A stretch of DNA of 64,000 nucleotides, taken from NCBI RefSeq assembly GCF_037126465.1, contig NC_088202.1:106299962-106363961 (forward strand), in the 5' to 3' direction. Position numbers and translations under genes: made by a program. Numbering within the stretch: position 1 is the stretch's first letter; each line of letters starts with the position of its first letter. This DNA is from Ornithodoros turicata (lineage: Eukaryota > Arthropoda > Arachnida > Ixodida > Argasidae). Positions 1 to 12,764 of the stretch are shown piece by piece. The notes below the pieces were generated by a model, which had not been told where the DNA came from, made no database searches, and was given only the letters and a program-made list of their open reading frames with translations.

Positions 1-519
1 TCAACATTGCAGATAGAGTTACAGAGGCTCGTTTAAACCACCGCATCATTCGCCCCCAACAACAGCAGATCTTCAAAGTGTCCTCCGCAAGGTTTGAGTT
101 GAGTTGAGTTGAGTTGGTTGAGGTTGAGGTTTGCTATTCTCTGCCCGGTAATAAGGCCGTGACGTGAAAGTGATTAATAGCCCTGCAGTGTATCTCATAA
201 GTTGTACATGTGCGTTGTGTTAGATGGCCCTTTGTCGCGATTCACAACCTCACGAGGAGTGGTTTTATTATTTAGATTACTTTTAATGGTGACAGCATTA
301 TTGCCCAAGCTCCTCAGAAATTGCTGTGGTCTGCGCCGAAAACTCAGCTCGGACGATAGATGGCGCCACTGAGACTGTGGGCGCAGAAAAGTTTATGGCC
401 GCTGTAAGGAATAAAAAAGACTAGTAAAAAACAGTAGTCGCATGGCAAGCAGAAGGTGGATGGTTGCCGTGTTGTGCGACCTTGAAACTAATTTTTTAGT
501 TAATAATTTTATTAGTTTA
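1..519. other. No gene seen; short GTTGA tandem run
   Basis: I see no convincing coding region here. A short run of the pentamer GTTGA/GAGTT lies at about 97-130. The rest is unassigned intergenic or intronic DNA. Confidence 0.4.
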
Positions 520-1250
520 ATATTTTTTTAGTTTTTAAACCTCAGGGCCGTGAGGCAATACAGAGGGAAGTATAATAATAATATAATGTTAATATGAGCA
601 GCATATACGGATATATTTACGAAGCCCACACGAACAAATTGCACAGATACGTGGAGGTAAATAAAAAAAGAAAAGGAAATATTTGTGTCAAGTAGAGCAA
701 ACAATGACAGCACAAGCGTACAACATGGAGATTGAAAAATGACCATGTAGCGAAATGGTCGCATAAACATTTCTTAAATTGCTTGGCGTCGGCAATAGAG
801 GAAATGGCACCGGGTAGGCGGTTCCAATCCAGCGGTGTACGAGGCAGAAATGAATCGTGAAATACCTTGTTGAGCAATGAGCACGAGGGAATTCCAACTT
901 TCAACGGGTGATCGGTACGAGCTGAGATATATGCGGGCTGCTGGATTACCGACTCTCTAAGGTAATTACTGTGATAATAAATTTTGTGAAACGAACAGGG
1001 ACCAGTTATTGATCGGCGAGTGGAAAGCAGAGACAGATTGAGGTTATGTTTCGTAGCAGTGACACTGGCGGTTGTAAGTACCGCATACGAATCCGGCTGC
1101 TCTGTTTTGTACTGTTTGTATTGAGTTCGAGATTGTGCTGTGTTCTGTACCCGCACGGAGGCTGCATATTCCAACTATGGAAGGACAAGCGATTTGAATG
1201 ACTATCAATGAGGGACATCGCGGTTCCTTCACTTTCACACCGGGCAACTA
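520..1250 (-). mobile_element. 5'-truncated LINE 3' end (RT C-terminal remnant)
   Basis: Read on the minus strand, this stretch holds the C-terminal end of a non-LTR retrotransposon ORF2 in two shifted frames, about 1247-1044 and 1174-780. The segment VQNRAAGFVCGTYN resembles the VQRRAARFV block found after the RT thumb in Jockey/CR1-type elements. The tail with RTPLDWNRLP matches the usual end, where a conserved W-N-x-L-P precedes the stop. The RT palm is absent, so the copy is dead on arrival, and at least one frameshift is present. The A/T-rich stretch near 520 is probably its 3' end. Confidence 0.6.
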
Positions 1251-1264
1251 CGTTGCGAGATGCA

Positions 1265-2160
1265 GAGTTCGAGGTAACTCGTTACTGTAACTAAGTTCCT
1301 TTTTTGGTAACTTGTAACTTAACTCGGTACTTTTGCGCCGTGGTAACCTTCAGAGGAACTCGTTTCTTTTTCAGGCAACTTTGCCAAAGTAACTTAAGTG
1401 AAGTCTCAAGTTGCTCTTAACTCGCTTTTCACTCACGTCCACATATTTTCTTGCTTTCTCTCCTGTTCCTTCATGACAGTTTTTGCCATAAAACGTGATA
1501 TTCAATCAATGACAGTATTTTATTCAGGAAGTAAAAACCGCTGCCATTGAAATGAAGCTGAACCATTGTGCGCCCACAGGGAGTAAGATGCAAAGCGTTC
1601 GAATAGACCTCTACAAGAGAAACGTCATCATGAGATTGGTAGACAGACTGAAACCGAAACAAATCGGAAGGAGAGGGCTGGGTTCCACGAACGGGCACTT
1701 GTTCGCTGCCTCCAACTGAAAGAAAAGCAGGACTGAGGGTCGCGCCCCTTTAAGAGACCATATCGTAATCCCCTCAAGACCGTGGCTTTTCTGCACGACC
1801 TTGTTCACCTCTAGCTTCGACCGTAGTTCAATTCTACCAAATTTGTGGCGCTGTCGAACACTATGACATCATTTGTTTACAAACAGGGAGATGTCTATTG
1901 TTGGACATAACCGAAAACGATCTAAGCGTGTTGCACTCCTCCGCAGGCAACTCAAGGTCTAACTCAACTGCTCACGCGCGCTGCACCTGCGTAATGCTAT
2001 TTTGTGTCCGAAGTAATTTGGAAGTAACTCGTTCTTTTTTTAAGTAACTCAGTAACTGCGAGTTACATTTCAGGCTGAAGAACTTCGTTATTAACTTAGT
2101 TACATTTTGCACACGTAACTTAACTTGTAACGAGTTCTTTTTGACCGGTAACTTCTCAAT
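1265..2160. repeat. GTAAC/AGTTAC-rich repeat, possible non-autonomous DNA transposon
   Basis: Both ends of this block are packed with short GTAAC, AAGTAACT and AGTTAC words in both orientations (about 1265-1410 and 2010-2155), around a more ordinary middle. Clusters of such subterminal words are common in non-autonomous hAT-type elements. I could not define exact termini or a target duplication, so the class is a guess. Confidence 0.3.
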
Positions 2161-2480
2161 ATATGGCGAGATGGTTATGTATCATTACAGCATAACTCAT
2201 TCCAGTTGTGCTCCCACATTTGACCCATATCTGCAAGCCGAAGTCCAACGATTGTTGTCGCATTACTCCTGGTTGCATCACCAGGGAGACCGCATTTTTT
2301 TTACCTAACCTTAGTTCAATATGTGTAATGGGTAGCCAAGAAATTCCACTCAGTTCATCAGTGGTTTCAGCAGCCTGACGTGCATAGTTTGGTCACAGAA
2401 AAATTGCAAGTAAAAAATGCGGCAATTCTCCCCGGACTCCCCTACTGAACTCGTGGAGAGCGCATACATGTACTGTACAC

Positions 2481-2580
2481 TGTGTACTGTACTGTACTGT
2501 GTACTGTAACTGTGTACTGTACTGTACTGTGTACTGTAACTGTGTACTGTACTGTACTGTGTACTGTAACTGTGTACTGT
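2481..2580. repeat. 30-bp minisatellite of TGTACTG words
   Basis: The 30-bp unit beginning TGTGTACTGT starts at 2481, 2511, 2541 and 2571, giving 3.3 nearly perfect copies. The open frames across it on both strands are artefacts of the repeat. A (CA)n microsatellite follows at about 2773-2794. Confidence 0.9.
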
Positions 2581-2794
2581 ACACGTACGGTTGTCTAAAA
2601 TCAGCACTCCGTGGTTTATCTCATTTCAAATCTCCAGGTGTTGCAAGACTATTTCTTTCGAGTAAGAAAAACGTGCAGCACATGGTCCGACTTCAAATAC
2701 AATATGGCGCAACCGAGGTAATGTGGGACGGCGAAGTACTGACAGGCGATTTTAGCTCCCCAACAGTACTTACACACACACACACACACACACA

Positions 2795-3640
2795 ACGGAA
2801 GCAGAAAAGCGGGATGCCGTGGGAAATTACGCTATTTGTGTGTGGCATTCCTCGGGGATCAGCTTTGCTCCACGCCTATTTTGGCGCTTATCTCACACAA
2901 TGCTACGGAGACCCGTAAATAATCGTTTTTTCTAACTGTTCGATCTAATATAGAAGCGTGCTCGTGCGATTGCTGATGGAACTTGAAGGAGCATAATATC
3001 ACCAAACGTTACACAGTGAAATATAACCATACGAAATCGCTTCCATAGCTTCCGATAATTTTGCAAGTTACAAAATTTATCCACACGAGTGATAAGATAT
3101 CAGGCAGATGCATAGAGTGGTGTGGGCGTGAACAATGTTTGAAAATACAAACTTTTCGATGTGCAGACTTGTATTTCAGACTTCTTTGTTGTGTTCATCC
3201 TCAGCTGCGCAAACATTTTGTTCACGCTTTGGTGCTGCAACGGCGGATTTCGTAGATTTATACTGCAGATGTGGCTTCACTCTGACTTTACTGTAAGGAA
3301 GCATAGCTAGAATTCACTTAGGAGTTGTTGCCTTATGATTACGTGCTATCATACAGCCGTGTAAAATGTTGTAACTCTGCTGCTACCGTGTAGTCGTATA
3401 TGATATTTTTGGCTGGGATATTTATTCTTCTTTCTTCTCCCTTGGGTACGCAGGAAGGAGTGCAATATGGCCTTTGATACAGCTCGTCTTCGTTCTCGCT
3501 GGCGCACGAGGTGAGTTTTTCACGGACCACCGGAGCAAGTAAAGTATGTACAGATATGGGTACGGACCTAAACATATGCATGAACAGGATGGCAGATAGC
3601 GTGGCCGTAACATCTAGAAAAGCCACTCTGAGCAACAGTC
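2795..3640. other. No gene seen
   Basis: Only short open frames without recognisable domains. No RNA gene or repeat structure was identified. Confidence 0.35.
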
Positions 3641-3643
3641 GTG

Positions 3644-3895
3644 CACTCTTACAAATGAACTTCACCGCATAGCACGCTCTTAGCCAACCATCATGTCTAA
3701 TGATATCGTTATCTGCCCTGATTTGTTGAAAACGGGAGGCGTACGCATTTTGTGTGACAATTATGAACAGCATAAGTGTCACAAAAAAAAAGCGTACGCC
3801 TCCCGTTTTCAACAAATCAGGGCAGATAACGATATCATTCGAGATGAGGGTTGGCTAGAAGCGTGCTATGCGGTGAAGTTCATTTTTTAAGAGTG
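3644..3895. mobile_element. Foldback MITE, family M, copy 1
   Basis: The element is almost entirely a long hairpin. It starts CACTCTTACAAATGAAC and ends with the inverted equivalent TTCATTTTTTAAGAGTG followed by TA. The internal arms carry GGCGTACGC and TTGTTGAAAACGGGAGG in opposite orientations. The same family recurs at 41241-41478, 43354-43790, 43565-43751, 44795-45030 and 47361-47584. The TA duplication, clearest at 41239/41479, suggests mobilisation by a Tc1/mariner-type transposase. It encodes no protein. Confidence 0.8.
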
Positions 3896-3899
3896 TATA

Positions 3900-5800
3900 C
3901 AGTATTATCCGCAATCAAAGCATTACGGCTATATGAAAGCAGTATAAAACAAAACACCAGCAGTATAAAACAAATGAAATCTCCTGTAGCGTTCTTATGA
4001 TTATTGTTCTGTGCAGAAAGAAATATGTGGAGATGTCGGCTCCTGCATTCAAGGAGTCGCCTACTCCAAATCGCCTCCCCGTGAAAGTTAATAGGAATAC
4101 GTTTATGGAAATGTATGTTTGTATGGCGTTATTGTTAGTCCCGTGCTCTACATATGCCCATGAGAAATCTCCCGCCTGCCAAGCAACCCTCCAATGAAGT
4201 TCTCCAGCATTAGTCTGGGCAATGTAGGACAAAGACTCTTCTACCCGTACCCCAGCCATCTGTGAAGCGTTTGACAACGAAGCAGCTTTCTATGACGTGT
4301 CCCTGTCGAAGCTACTCATGGTAATGCTTCGACGAAGTAGGTCATGCAGAAACGTTAACGATCTACAGATAACCGCTCAATTAAGACCAACTATATGTCC
4401 CAGCGAGAAAATAAACAGCAAGAGAAGTGTCACAAGTGCTGCCGGTCGATTGCATATTAATTAATTTGTGTCCCATGAAAGTCACGAAGTAACCTGTTTT
4501 GCTTTCGTGTGGATGCGTCATCATGAATTTTCCAGGTCTTTTTTTCCTTTTTTTTTGTACGCGTGGTATCTCCGTCAGCCCATAATATGAGCACGCCCAG
4601 TCGGGCGTTACAAAGATAGCTCTATTAGATTAAAAGCTTAAGCTAAGTATTCACGTTGATAAGCACTGAGTAGTGCAGTCTCGTTTTGACACGACGAGCA
4701 ACAGTATTATTGTTTATTCATGACACGGGCGTTCGGATACCAGCATCATCAGGTTAGCTCTTTAGGATAAACAGCCAGTAAGCTTGACAGACCCACATTG
4801 AAACCATGACCAAGCGTTCTCTCTTATGAATCTGCAGGCTCAATAACAGACACGGATATTTTTTAATAGATTTTTCGGCTCATTATGTGAAGAAAGAAGT
4901 ACTCTTCTTCTTGAAATTTAGAATGATACACTTGCTTTAACAAACAAACAAAAATCTTACCTTGCCGTTTGAATTATTTTGAGTGACAGATACCCAGCGC
5001 TGTCGCGATCGGCTTCCCTATTTTGAACGGGGAAGCGGCGGAACTTCAAACGCTTCCCAGTTTCGTTGTCAACATCGCTCTCAGTGTTAAAACAACGAAC
5101 GAAGCAACAGTATCTCCTGTTATGTGACCCTCCTTGGTTGACACGTTTTAGTGCTGGGATCTGCGTTTTCCATTACCCCACATTGCCACCATATGTCAGC
5201 CACCTACCCAGTTGGAAACGGCCTTCACGGGAAGGGGCGCTACCAGTACTCCGAAACTTTAGTGCTCGGTGCCTATAGAGAAGACGAACCGTAGCTACAG
5301 TGCGTCCAAGTATGGACTTTACAGTTTCTCCGACTGCTACTACTACTTAATTTACAGCGTTCAATCTTTTGCTCGTTTTCTCCTCTAATGTGACTGATCA
5401 ATCGTGGAGCCTATAGACCAGTTTCCGCGGGTGACGTCAGAAGGCCGGTGTGGGCAAAACAAATTAACAGATAGTCCGAAACAACGAGAATAATGTGACA
5501 CAGTTTGACAGAAATTACCATTCGACAACACCTGAATCAATCTGCAATTACATACGGCAATCGGGAGTCGCGTTCGTGTGGTTGCCCACACAACAATGGC
5601 GTTTTTTGTTTGTAAACGGAAAGAGGTGAACTTAAATTCTGATCTACATATATTTCTATGGGCCGTCCGAAATATGCCGGCCATGGTGTGAAGTGGCCGC
5701 GGGGTACCACAATAGGCACGGCCAAATTCTCGTTCTCATTAGTTCTGTTTAAGTTCGCAGCTAGCGTGGAATTGGTTGTATGTACCTCCTGCTGGAGCAA
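3900..5800. other. No gene seen
   Basis: No supported coding region. Open frames are short and share nothing with known families that I can recognise. Confidence 0.35.
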
Positions 5801-5808
5801 GGCAACTG

Positions 5809-6594
5809 TTGCGACCTGACCGCTGTCGGCGCGACGGAGAAAGTAGATGTGACGTCAGAAACACGTGTCCTTCCCCACTGGCGTACTGGCTTGGTAACGA
5901 TATAATAGGCCATCTTTCGATCCAGAGAAATTTAGTCACGTGTGGTGGAAAAATAGAAATCCTCCTTGTTGCTTGTCAGATAACGACGTCCCTCCACTCA
6001 AACTACAGTGGACTGCGAGTCTTTGTTCTAAGTTTGACTGCCGAACGGTGAGTATATAGACATTGCAGTACTAATGAAACAAGCTGGGGTAGTTGGTGCA
6101 TACTTGGTGAGGTGATGCGGTAAAGAAGAAAAAAAGGGGATGTGAGTCGCGACCAAGTTGAACTGGCTACCCCAAGTAGCCTATACGCATATAGTGAATA
6201 CAAACGGATGAACGGGTTAAAGTGATGGAGTGCAACATGTAGTTCAAACTATATAGTTGGTACATACATAGTTGGTACATATAGCTACACTTAAGCATCG
6301 CAGGACGGGAAGAAACTGTAAAGACTATCTTTGAACACTCTGTAACTATTAAAGGGACCGTGCCATGTCCCTCATTCGATCCTCAAATCATGTGTAAGCG
6401 TCTCTATTGCGTTCCTGGGCGCTAATACATTCACCCTGGAGAGTGTGAACTCAACATTAGTTAAAACAACGGAGATATTAACTAAAACCAAGTCAAAAAA
6501 TGCAACCGTTGCGACCCGACCACTGTCGGCGCGACGGGGAAACTCGGATGTGATGTCAGAAATACGTGACCTTCCACACTGGCGTACTGGCTTG
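5809..6594. repeat. Pair of dispersed direct repeats
   Basis: Two roughly 86-bp segments, 5809-5894 and 6507-6594, share GTTGCGACC, CTGTCGGCGCGACGG and CTGGCGTACTGGCTTGG with scattered substitutions. They are in the same orientation and about 700 bp apart, so they are likely fragments of one repeat family. Confidence 0.65.
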
Positions 6595-6676
6595 GAGTGA
6601 GCAAATGGTGCAAGTGACGTTGGGCCGCTTGCAGGGTGGTTGGTGGTGGTGGCGTTGGTAGTATACTGTAAGAAAA

Positions 6677-6935
6677 ATATCGGTAATTTTACTACAAGTG
6701 ACTGGTAACTCTGTTGCCGGCATATGTGCCGTAACCTATATGATGCACAAAATCCGAGTGCACACTGCACAGTTCCGGACTGGGCTTTCGCAGTTTAATA
6801 TCCCTTTAATGTAAATATCATTCTTTTCGATTATGGGAACTGGGCAGTGTGCACTCCAAACGGATTTTTAGCAATGACTAGGTTGCGGCACGTATGCCGG
6901 CAACAGTTAGCAGTCACTTTCGAGTAAAATTACAG
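6677..6935. repeat. Imperfect inverted repeat (foldback element)
   Basis: The segment at about 6677-6772 pairs with about 6837-6935. Both contain AGTGACTG/CAGTCACT, TTGCCGGCATA/TATGCCGGCAA and GTGCACACTGC-type words in opposite orientation. The spacer holds TCCCTTTAA, and TTAAAGGGA lies at about 6349, so a TTAA-flanked piggyBac-like MITE (6353-6805) may overlap. Its 5-bp termini are too short to be sure. Confidence 0.5.
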
Positions 6936-6949
6936 TTTTTCCTTCTTTT

Positions 6950-8596
6950 TTTTTTTTACACTGTAACAAACTATTGCAGGGTGTGTGTCTCGGGCGTGCG
7001 CTCGACGCTTTGTCTTTTTATTTATTTATTTATTTATTTTTTGCGCGTGAACTGCGCCCGCGTGGAATGAACTACAGCAAAAATAGCATGTATCTCAGAT
7101 AATAGTCATTCATGAGAACCATTCTCGACTGGTAGCTCAAAATTTCCAAAAATACTTTTATGGGTCCCCTTAATATAACCCTCCGCTGTGGAATTCGAGA
7201 CCAACAAGGCAAAAATGTCGAACAACGTAAGTGATGAAAAGTAAGGTCCATAAATGCTGCGCAGATGGGATATGGACGCACCACCAGAAGCCGTGCATCA
7301 ATCTACCGCTAAATATTACCGCTATATTTTTAAGATCAAACGGAGACGACACGTAAAAACGCTTCGGATACACAAGTATTCACGTCCGACATCCCACTTT
7401 TGAATGTTGACAGAGCCCAGCAGTTTCTGAGGCAACTGACAAGATTTGTGATTCAGATTCATATTTACCTCGATGGTAGACCGAAAGCCAGAAGATAGCA
7501 TTTTGCATTCATAAAACATATTGGCCGCTTCCCGCATAGATTTAAGACTGAGTGAAATTTGTATATCGACCCGTGCTTTATGTGCCGGCGGTGTCACCTG
7601 TATGGGAGTCGAATCCTCTTCTTTGTTCGTGTTTTTAACCTGTAAGCTATCTCGATGAAGTGTGCATTGTCCATGCAGTTTTTCTTTTTTTACGGAGGCT
7701 GCAGAAGCCCCCCCCCCCCCCCCAATAATTTCCACATTCATCGTCATGTCAATTATTTTTTGTTGAAGAACACGAAGAAACAAGGCGAACTGTTTGCATG
7801 CAGGCTATATCTTGTATCTTCAAGGTCCTATATGTGCCTCTACCCCGTATTCTACCAAAATATTGTGTCTCGATGTGACGCCGAAGTGTCACAAAAATTA
7901 ATTTGTACTTTCGAGAAGCACGACGTCATGGAGTGCCCTATTTATCTACGCGTCTGGCAACATTTCTCCTCGGAGGTCGATTTGTGTCTCCTCACTACAG
8001 CTGCTGGCAGTCTTCCAACGTGGGGCGTATGACTGAGACGTGTGCTGTTGCTGAAGACGCGACCTCCTCCTCGCCTCCAGACGCCAGAGCTCCTCGTGAC
8101 GTCACCCACTCTTGGAAAATCTGAAACTTTTGCGGGTTCTTCCGAAAATTTGAGGAAGTGTGTAATGTTCACTGACGGCATTTACGTTTCGCGCAATGAA
8201 TCTTCGGGCCAGGTGGATTTATAATACGAAATAAAATAAATATATATTTTAGTCCGCAGTGGACTTTAAAGTGCACTGCGGGCATGCGACTACAAGTAGC
8301 GAAAAGGTAAATCGAATTTTACATGAAACTTCTATATCTGCACACCCACATATAGCGATGGGATCACCTGAACAGCCATCTCCATCATCATCAGTCATTC
8401 TCTATTACAATTGGCCCTGGGGCAGCGCCCAGCCTGCTGGCCGGCATCAGCCCCATATCATCATCGTCTCTTTATGTGTATGTGTGTGTGGGGTGGGGGT
8501 AGAGTGGACGTGGACGTACTCTGCATGTCCTCCAATATCAAACAAATAACTTTCCACACAAACCGATACCAGCACTTTATTATATGACGGTATTCC
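6950..8596. other. No gene seen; T-rich and poly-C tracts
   Basis: The stretch contains (TTTA)n at about 7018-7038 and a C run at about 7710-7723. The 153-codon minus-strand frame at 7783-7322 crosses the C tract and resembles no protein I recognise. Confidence 0.35.
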
Positions 8597-11412
8597 TACA
8601 GTCTAAATACAGACCTTCACCGCATAGCACGCTCTTCGCGTCAACCACTGCCTCGAACGATACACTCTAAATACATAACTTCACCGTATAGCATGCTCTA
8701 CGCGCCAACCACTGTCTCGAACGATACACTCTAAATACATAACTTCACCGTATAGCACGCTGTACGCGCCAACCACTGCATAGAACGATACACTCTAAAT
8801 ACAGAATTTCACCACATAGCACGCTCTACGCGCCAACCACTGCCTCGAACGATACACTCTAAATACATAACTTCACCGTATAGCATGCTCTACGCGCCAA
8901 CCACTGTCTCGAACGATACACTCTAAATACATAACTTCACCGTATAGCACGCTGTACGCGCCAACCACTGCATAGAACGATACACTCTAAATACAGAATT
9001 TCACCACATAGCACGCTCTACGCGCCAACCACTGCCTCGAACGATACACTCTAAATACATAACTTCACCGTATAGCACGCTGTACACGCCAACCACTGCC
9101 TCGAACGATACACTCTAAATGCATAACTTCACCGTATAGCACGCTCTACGCGCCAACCACTGCCTCGAACGATACACTCCAAATACATAACTTCACCGTA
9201 TAGCACGCTGTACACGCCAACCACTGCCTCGAACGATACACTCTAAATACATAACTTCACCGTATAGCATGCTCTACGCGCCAACCACTGCCTCGAACGA
9301 TACACTCTAAATACATAACTTCACCGTATAGCACGCTCTACGCGCCAACCACTGCCTCGAACGATACACTCTAAATACAGAACTTCACCGTATAGCACGC
9401 TCTACGCGCCAACCACTGCCTCGAACGACACACTCTAAATACAGAACTTCACCGTATAGCACGCTCTACGCGCCAACCACTGCCTCGAACGATACACTCT
9501 AAATACAGAACTTCACCGTATAGCACGCTCTACGCGCCAACCACTGCCTAGAACGATACACTCTAAATACAGAACTTCACCGTATAGCACGCTCTACGCG
9601 CCAACCACTGCCTCGAACGATACACTCTAAATACAGAACTTCACCGCATAGCACGCTCTACGCGCTAACCACTGCCTCGAACGATACACTCTAAATACAG
9701 AACTTCACCACATAGCACGCTCTACGAGCCAACCACTGCCTCGAACGATACACTCTAAATACAGAACTTCACCGTATAGCGCGCTCTACGCGCCAACCAC
9801 TGCCTAGAACGATACACTCTCAATACAGAACTTCACCGTATAGCGCGCTCTACGCGCCAACCACTGCCTCGAACGGTACACTCTAAATACAGAACTTCAC
9901 CGCATAGCACGCTCTACGCGCCAACCACTGCCTCGAACGATACACTCTAAATACAGAACTTCACCGCATAGCACGCTCTACGCGCTAACCACTGCCTCGA
10001 ACGATACACTTTAAATACAGAACTTCACCACATAGCACGCTCTACGAGCCAACCACTGCCTCGAACGATACACTCTAAATACAGAACTTCACCGTATAGC
10101 ACGCTCTACGCGCCAACCACTGCCTAGAACGATACACTCTAAATACAGAACTTCACCGTATAGCACGCTCTACGCGCCAACCACTGCCTCGAACGGTACA
10201 CTCTAAGTACAGAACTTCATCGCATAGCACGCTCTACGCGCCAACCACTGCCTCGAACGATACACTCTAAATACAGAACTTCACCGTATAGCACGCTCTA
10301 CGCGCCAACCACTGCCTAGAACGATACACTCTAAATACAGAACTTCACCGTATAGCACGCTCTACGCGCCAACCACTGCCTAGAACGATACACTCTAAAT
10401 ACAGAACTTCACCGTATAGCACGCTCTACGCGCCAACCACTGCCTAGAACGATACACTCTAAATACAGAACTTCACCGTATAGCACGCTCTACGCGCCAA
10501 CCACTGCCTCGAACGATACACTCTAAATACAGAACTTCACCGCATAGCACGCTCTACGCGCTAACCACTGCCTCGAACGATACACTCTAAATACAGAACT
10601 TCACCACATAGCACGCTCTACGAGCCAACCACTGCCTCGAACGATACACTCTAAATACAGAACTTCACCGTATAGCGCGCTCTACGCGCCAACCACTGCC
10701 TAGAACGATACACTCTAAATACAGAACTTCACCGTATAGCGCGCTCTACGCGCCAACCACTGCCTCGAACGGTACACTCTAAATACAGAACTTCACCGCA
10801 TAGCACGCTCTACGCGCCAACCACTGCCTCGAACGATACACTCTAAATACAGAACTTCACCGCATAGCACGCTCTACGCGCTAACCACTGCCTCAAACGA
10901 TACACTCTAAATACAGAACTTCACCGTATAGCACGCTCTACGCGCCAACCACTGCCTAGAACGATACACTCTAAATACAGAACTTCACCACATAGCACGC
11001 TCTACGAGCCAACCACTGCCTCGAACGATACACTCTAAATACAGAACTTCACCGTATAGCACGCTCTACGCGCCAACCACTGCCTAGAACGATACACTCT
11101 AAATACAGAACTTCACCGTATAGCACGCTCTACGCGCCAACCACTGCCTCGAATGGTACACTCTAAATACAGAACTTCACCGCATAGCACGCTCTACGCG
11201 CCAACCACTGCCTCGAACGATACACTCTAAATACAGAACTTCACCGTATAGCACGCTCTACGCGCCAACCACTGCCTCGAACGGTACACTCTAAATACAG
11301 AACTTCACCGCAAAGCACGCTCTACGCGCCAACCACTGCCTCGAACGATACACTCTAAATACAGAACTTCACCGCATAGCACGCTCTACACGCCAACCAT
11401 TGCCACGAATGA
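8597..11412. repeat. 64-bp satellite array, 44 units, derived from MITE terminus
   Basis: The unit reads roughly CACTCTAAATACAGAACTTC, then CACCGCATAGCACGCTCTAC, then GCGCCAACCACTGCCTCGAA and CGATA. Unit starts at 8597, 8661, 8725 and 8789 continue to 11349 at exact multiples of 64 bp, so no net length change occurs over 43 periods. The unit matches the terminal inverted repeat of the nearby MITE family (CACTCTTAAAAATGAACTTC, then CACCGCATAGCACGCTC). Variant units recur in order. GCGCTAACC occurs at about 9661, 9981, 10557 and 10877, with spacings of 5, 9 and 5 units, implying an 896-bp (14-unit) segmental duplication inside the array. Confidence 0.95.
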
Positions 11413-11565
11413 TAGGGATATCTCTTTTGATTGGAAGATAGAAGGGGGGGGGGGTGCGTACGCCTCTTTGTAGCAATTTTCATATATCCAAATTGCCACA
11501 AAAAGGCGTACGTCCCCTCTTTCTTTGAATCAGAGGCGATAACCCCCGTAGTAGCACGAAAGGCC
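11413..11565. mobile_element. MITE interior continuing from the satellite
   Basis: Immediately after the last satellite unit the sequence passes into a hairpin with GGTGCGTACGCCTCTTTG and the opposite CAAAAAGGCGTACG, ending in ATCAGAGGCGATAACC. This matches the interior of the MITE copy near 42590-42710. The array therefore occupies the place of one MITE terminal repeat. Confidence 0.7.
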
Positions 11566-12760
11566 GCAAAAACGTCTTTATTTGGTCAAATTGGGATAGA
11601 AGATGATCAAGACGTCAACGAGACATCTAGAAGACGTAATTATTGTATTACGTTTATAAGACGTACCGATTTTATGTTTATAATACGTCTTTGCCATCTC
11701 TGTTGAAGACTTATCCCAAAGAAAGACCTCCTGTAAACGTCATCCGTTTATGCTTGCAAGATATACTAATTTTCCGTGGTGTGCACAGCGTAAGTTAACT
11801 TCCGATGGCACTTACTGAACGTCTGAAACCAAAAGCAGTAAGACACACAGAGGGCGTGTTGATGGTCAGCTAATACTCCCAGCAATACATCATTTCGGTG
11901 TTCTTCTTGTGTGTAATTTAATTAAACGTAAGACAGCTCAACCTCCGTTTTGACATACAGGTGAGCACAGACTCTCCAGTTTGCGGAAGCAACGTATGGT
12001 ATCTGTTTCCCCTTTGCTGCTCACACACACACGCTTCAAATCCGCGTACTGATCTTTCGCGGTGGAGGGAGGCGAAAGGGAGCCGGTCCTTCATATTTGG
12101 AGAAGGGCCCCTTGATAACGCGGGTCCGCCCGGGGGTGGGCAGTGTCTTTGTCTGGTACGGCCGATAAAAAGGTCGACGGGGCAGTACCGCTTGCGGTGC
12201 TGTTCCGGGAAAGAATTTTTCTTTCACACACGTTTATTGGCACACTAGCCATGTGTTCGTACCACCAGTAATTACGCCACCCAGGAAATAAATTTTTCCC
12301 ACACAAGTGAAGGTTTTTTTTTTCCACCACCGCCTCGAGATCGAACAGCGTCGCCACCATGCGGCTGCTCTGTGAACTACCTTTAGTGGGGATGCGCCGC
12401 TGGAGTCGGTGCTTTCGCTGTGGTTATCATGCTCGAAAACGTGCTTGGAAGGATGAATTTCTGGACATTTGAACTTTTAAAATTGCTTCAAAATGAGTGA
12501 AAATAACTTGGCGGAAGACTTTTTTGGACTTCTCTAGTTCTCTGCGTGCTTAGCAGGGAAGATAACTACCGAACGTGCATATGTTCCAGTATGCAGATTC
12601 CACTCGTCCTTTTTATATATGTTTGTCACTGCGGTTCTGTATGTCAAACAAAATATACCAAGAGCTAAGGTCGATGTTTTAAGTTTTTTTTTCTTAAATC
12701 ATAAGCATAAAACTATGCCGCAGTTATTTATTGAATGGTTTCTGTGCTAGCTGTTCGAAG
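11566..12760. other. No gene seen
   Basis: Short open frames only. I recognise no protein family, RNA gene or well-defined repeat. Confidence 0.35.
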
Positions 12761-12764
12761 TTTA

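Noticed and set aside
2350..2607. Coding frames over the TGTACTG minisatellite on both strands
   Set aside because: Low-complexity translation of a 30-bp repeat.
7322..7783. 153-codon minus-strand frame with a glycine run
   Set aside because: The glycine run is a poly-C artefact and the rest has no recognisable domain.
8597..11412. CRISPR-like array
   Set aside because: The period is exact and the whole unit repeats with no unique spacers; this is satellite DNA in an animal genome.
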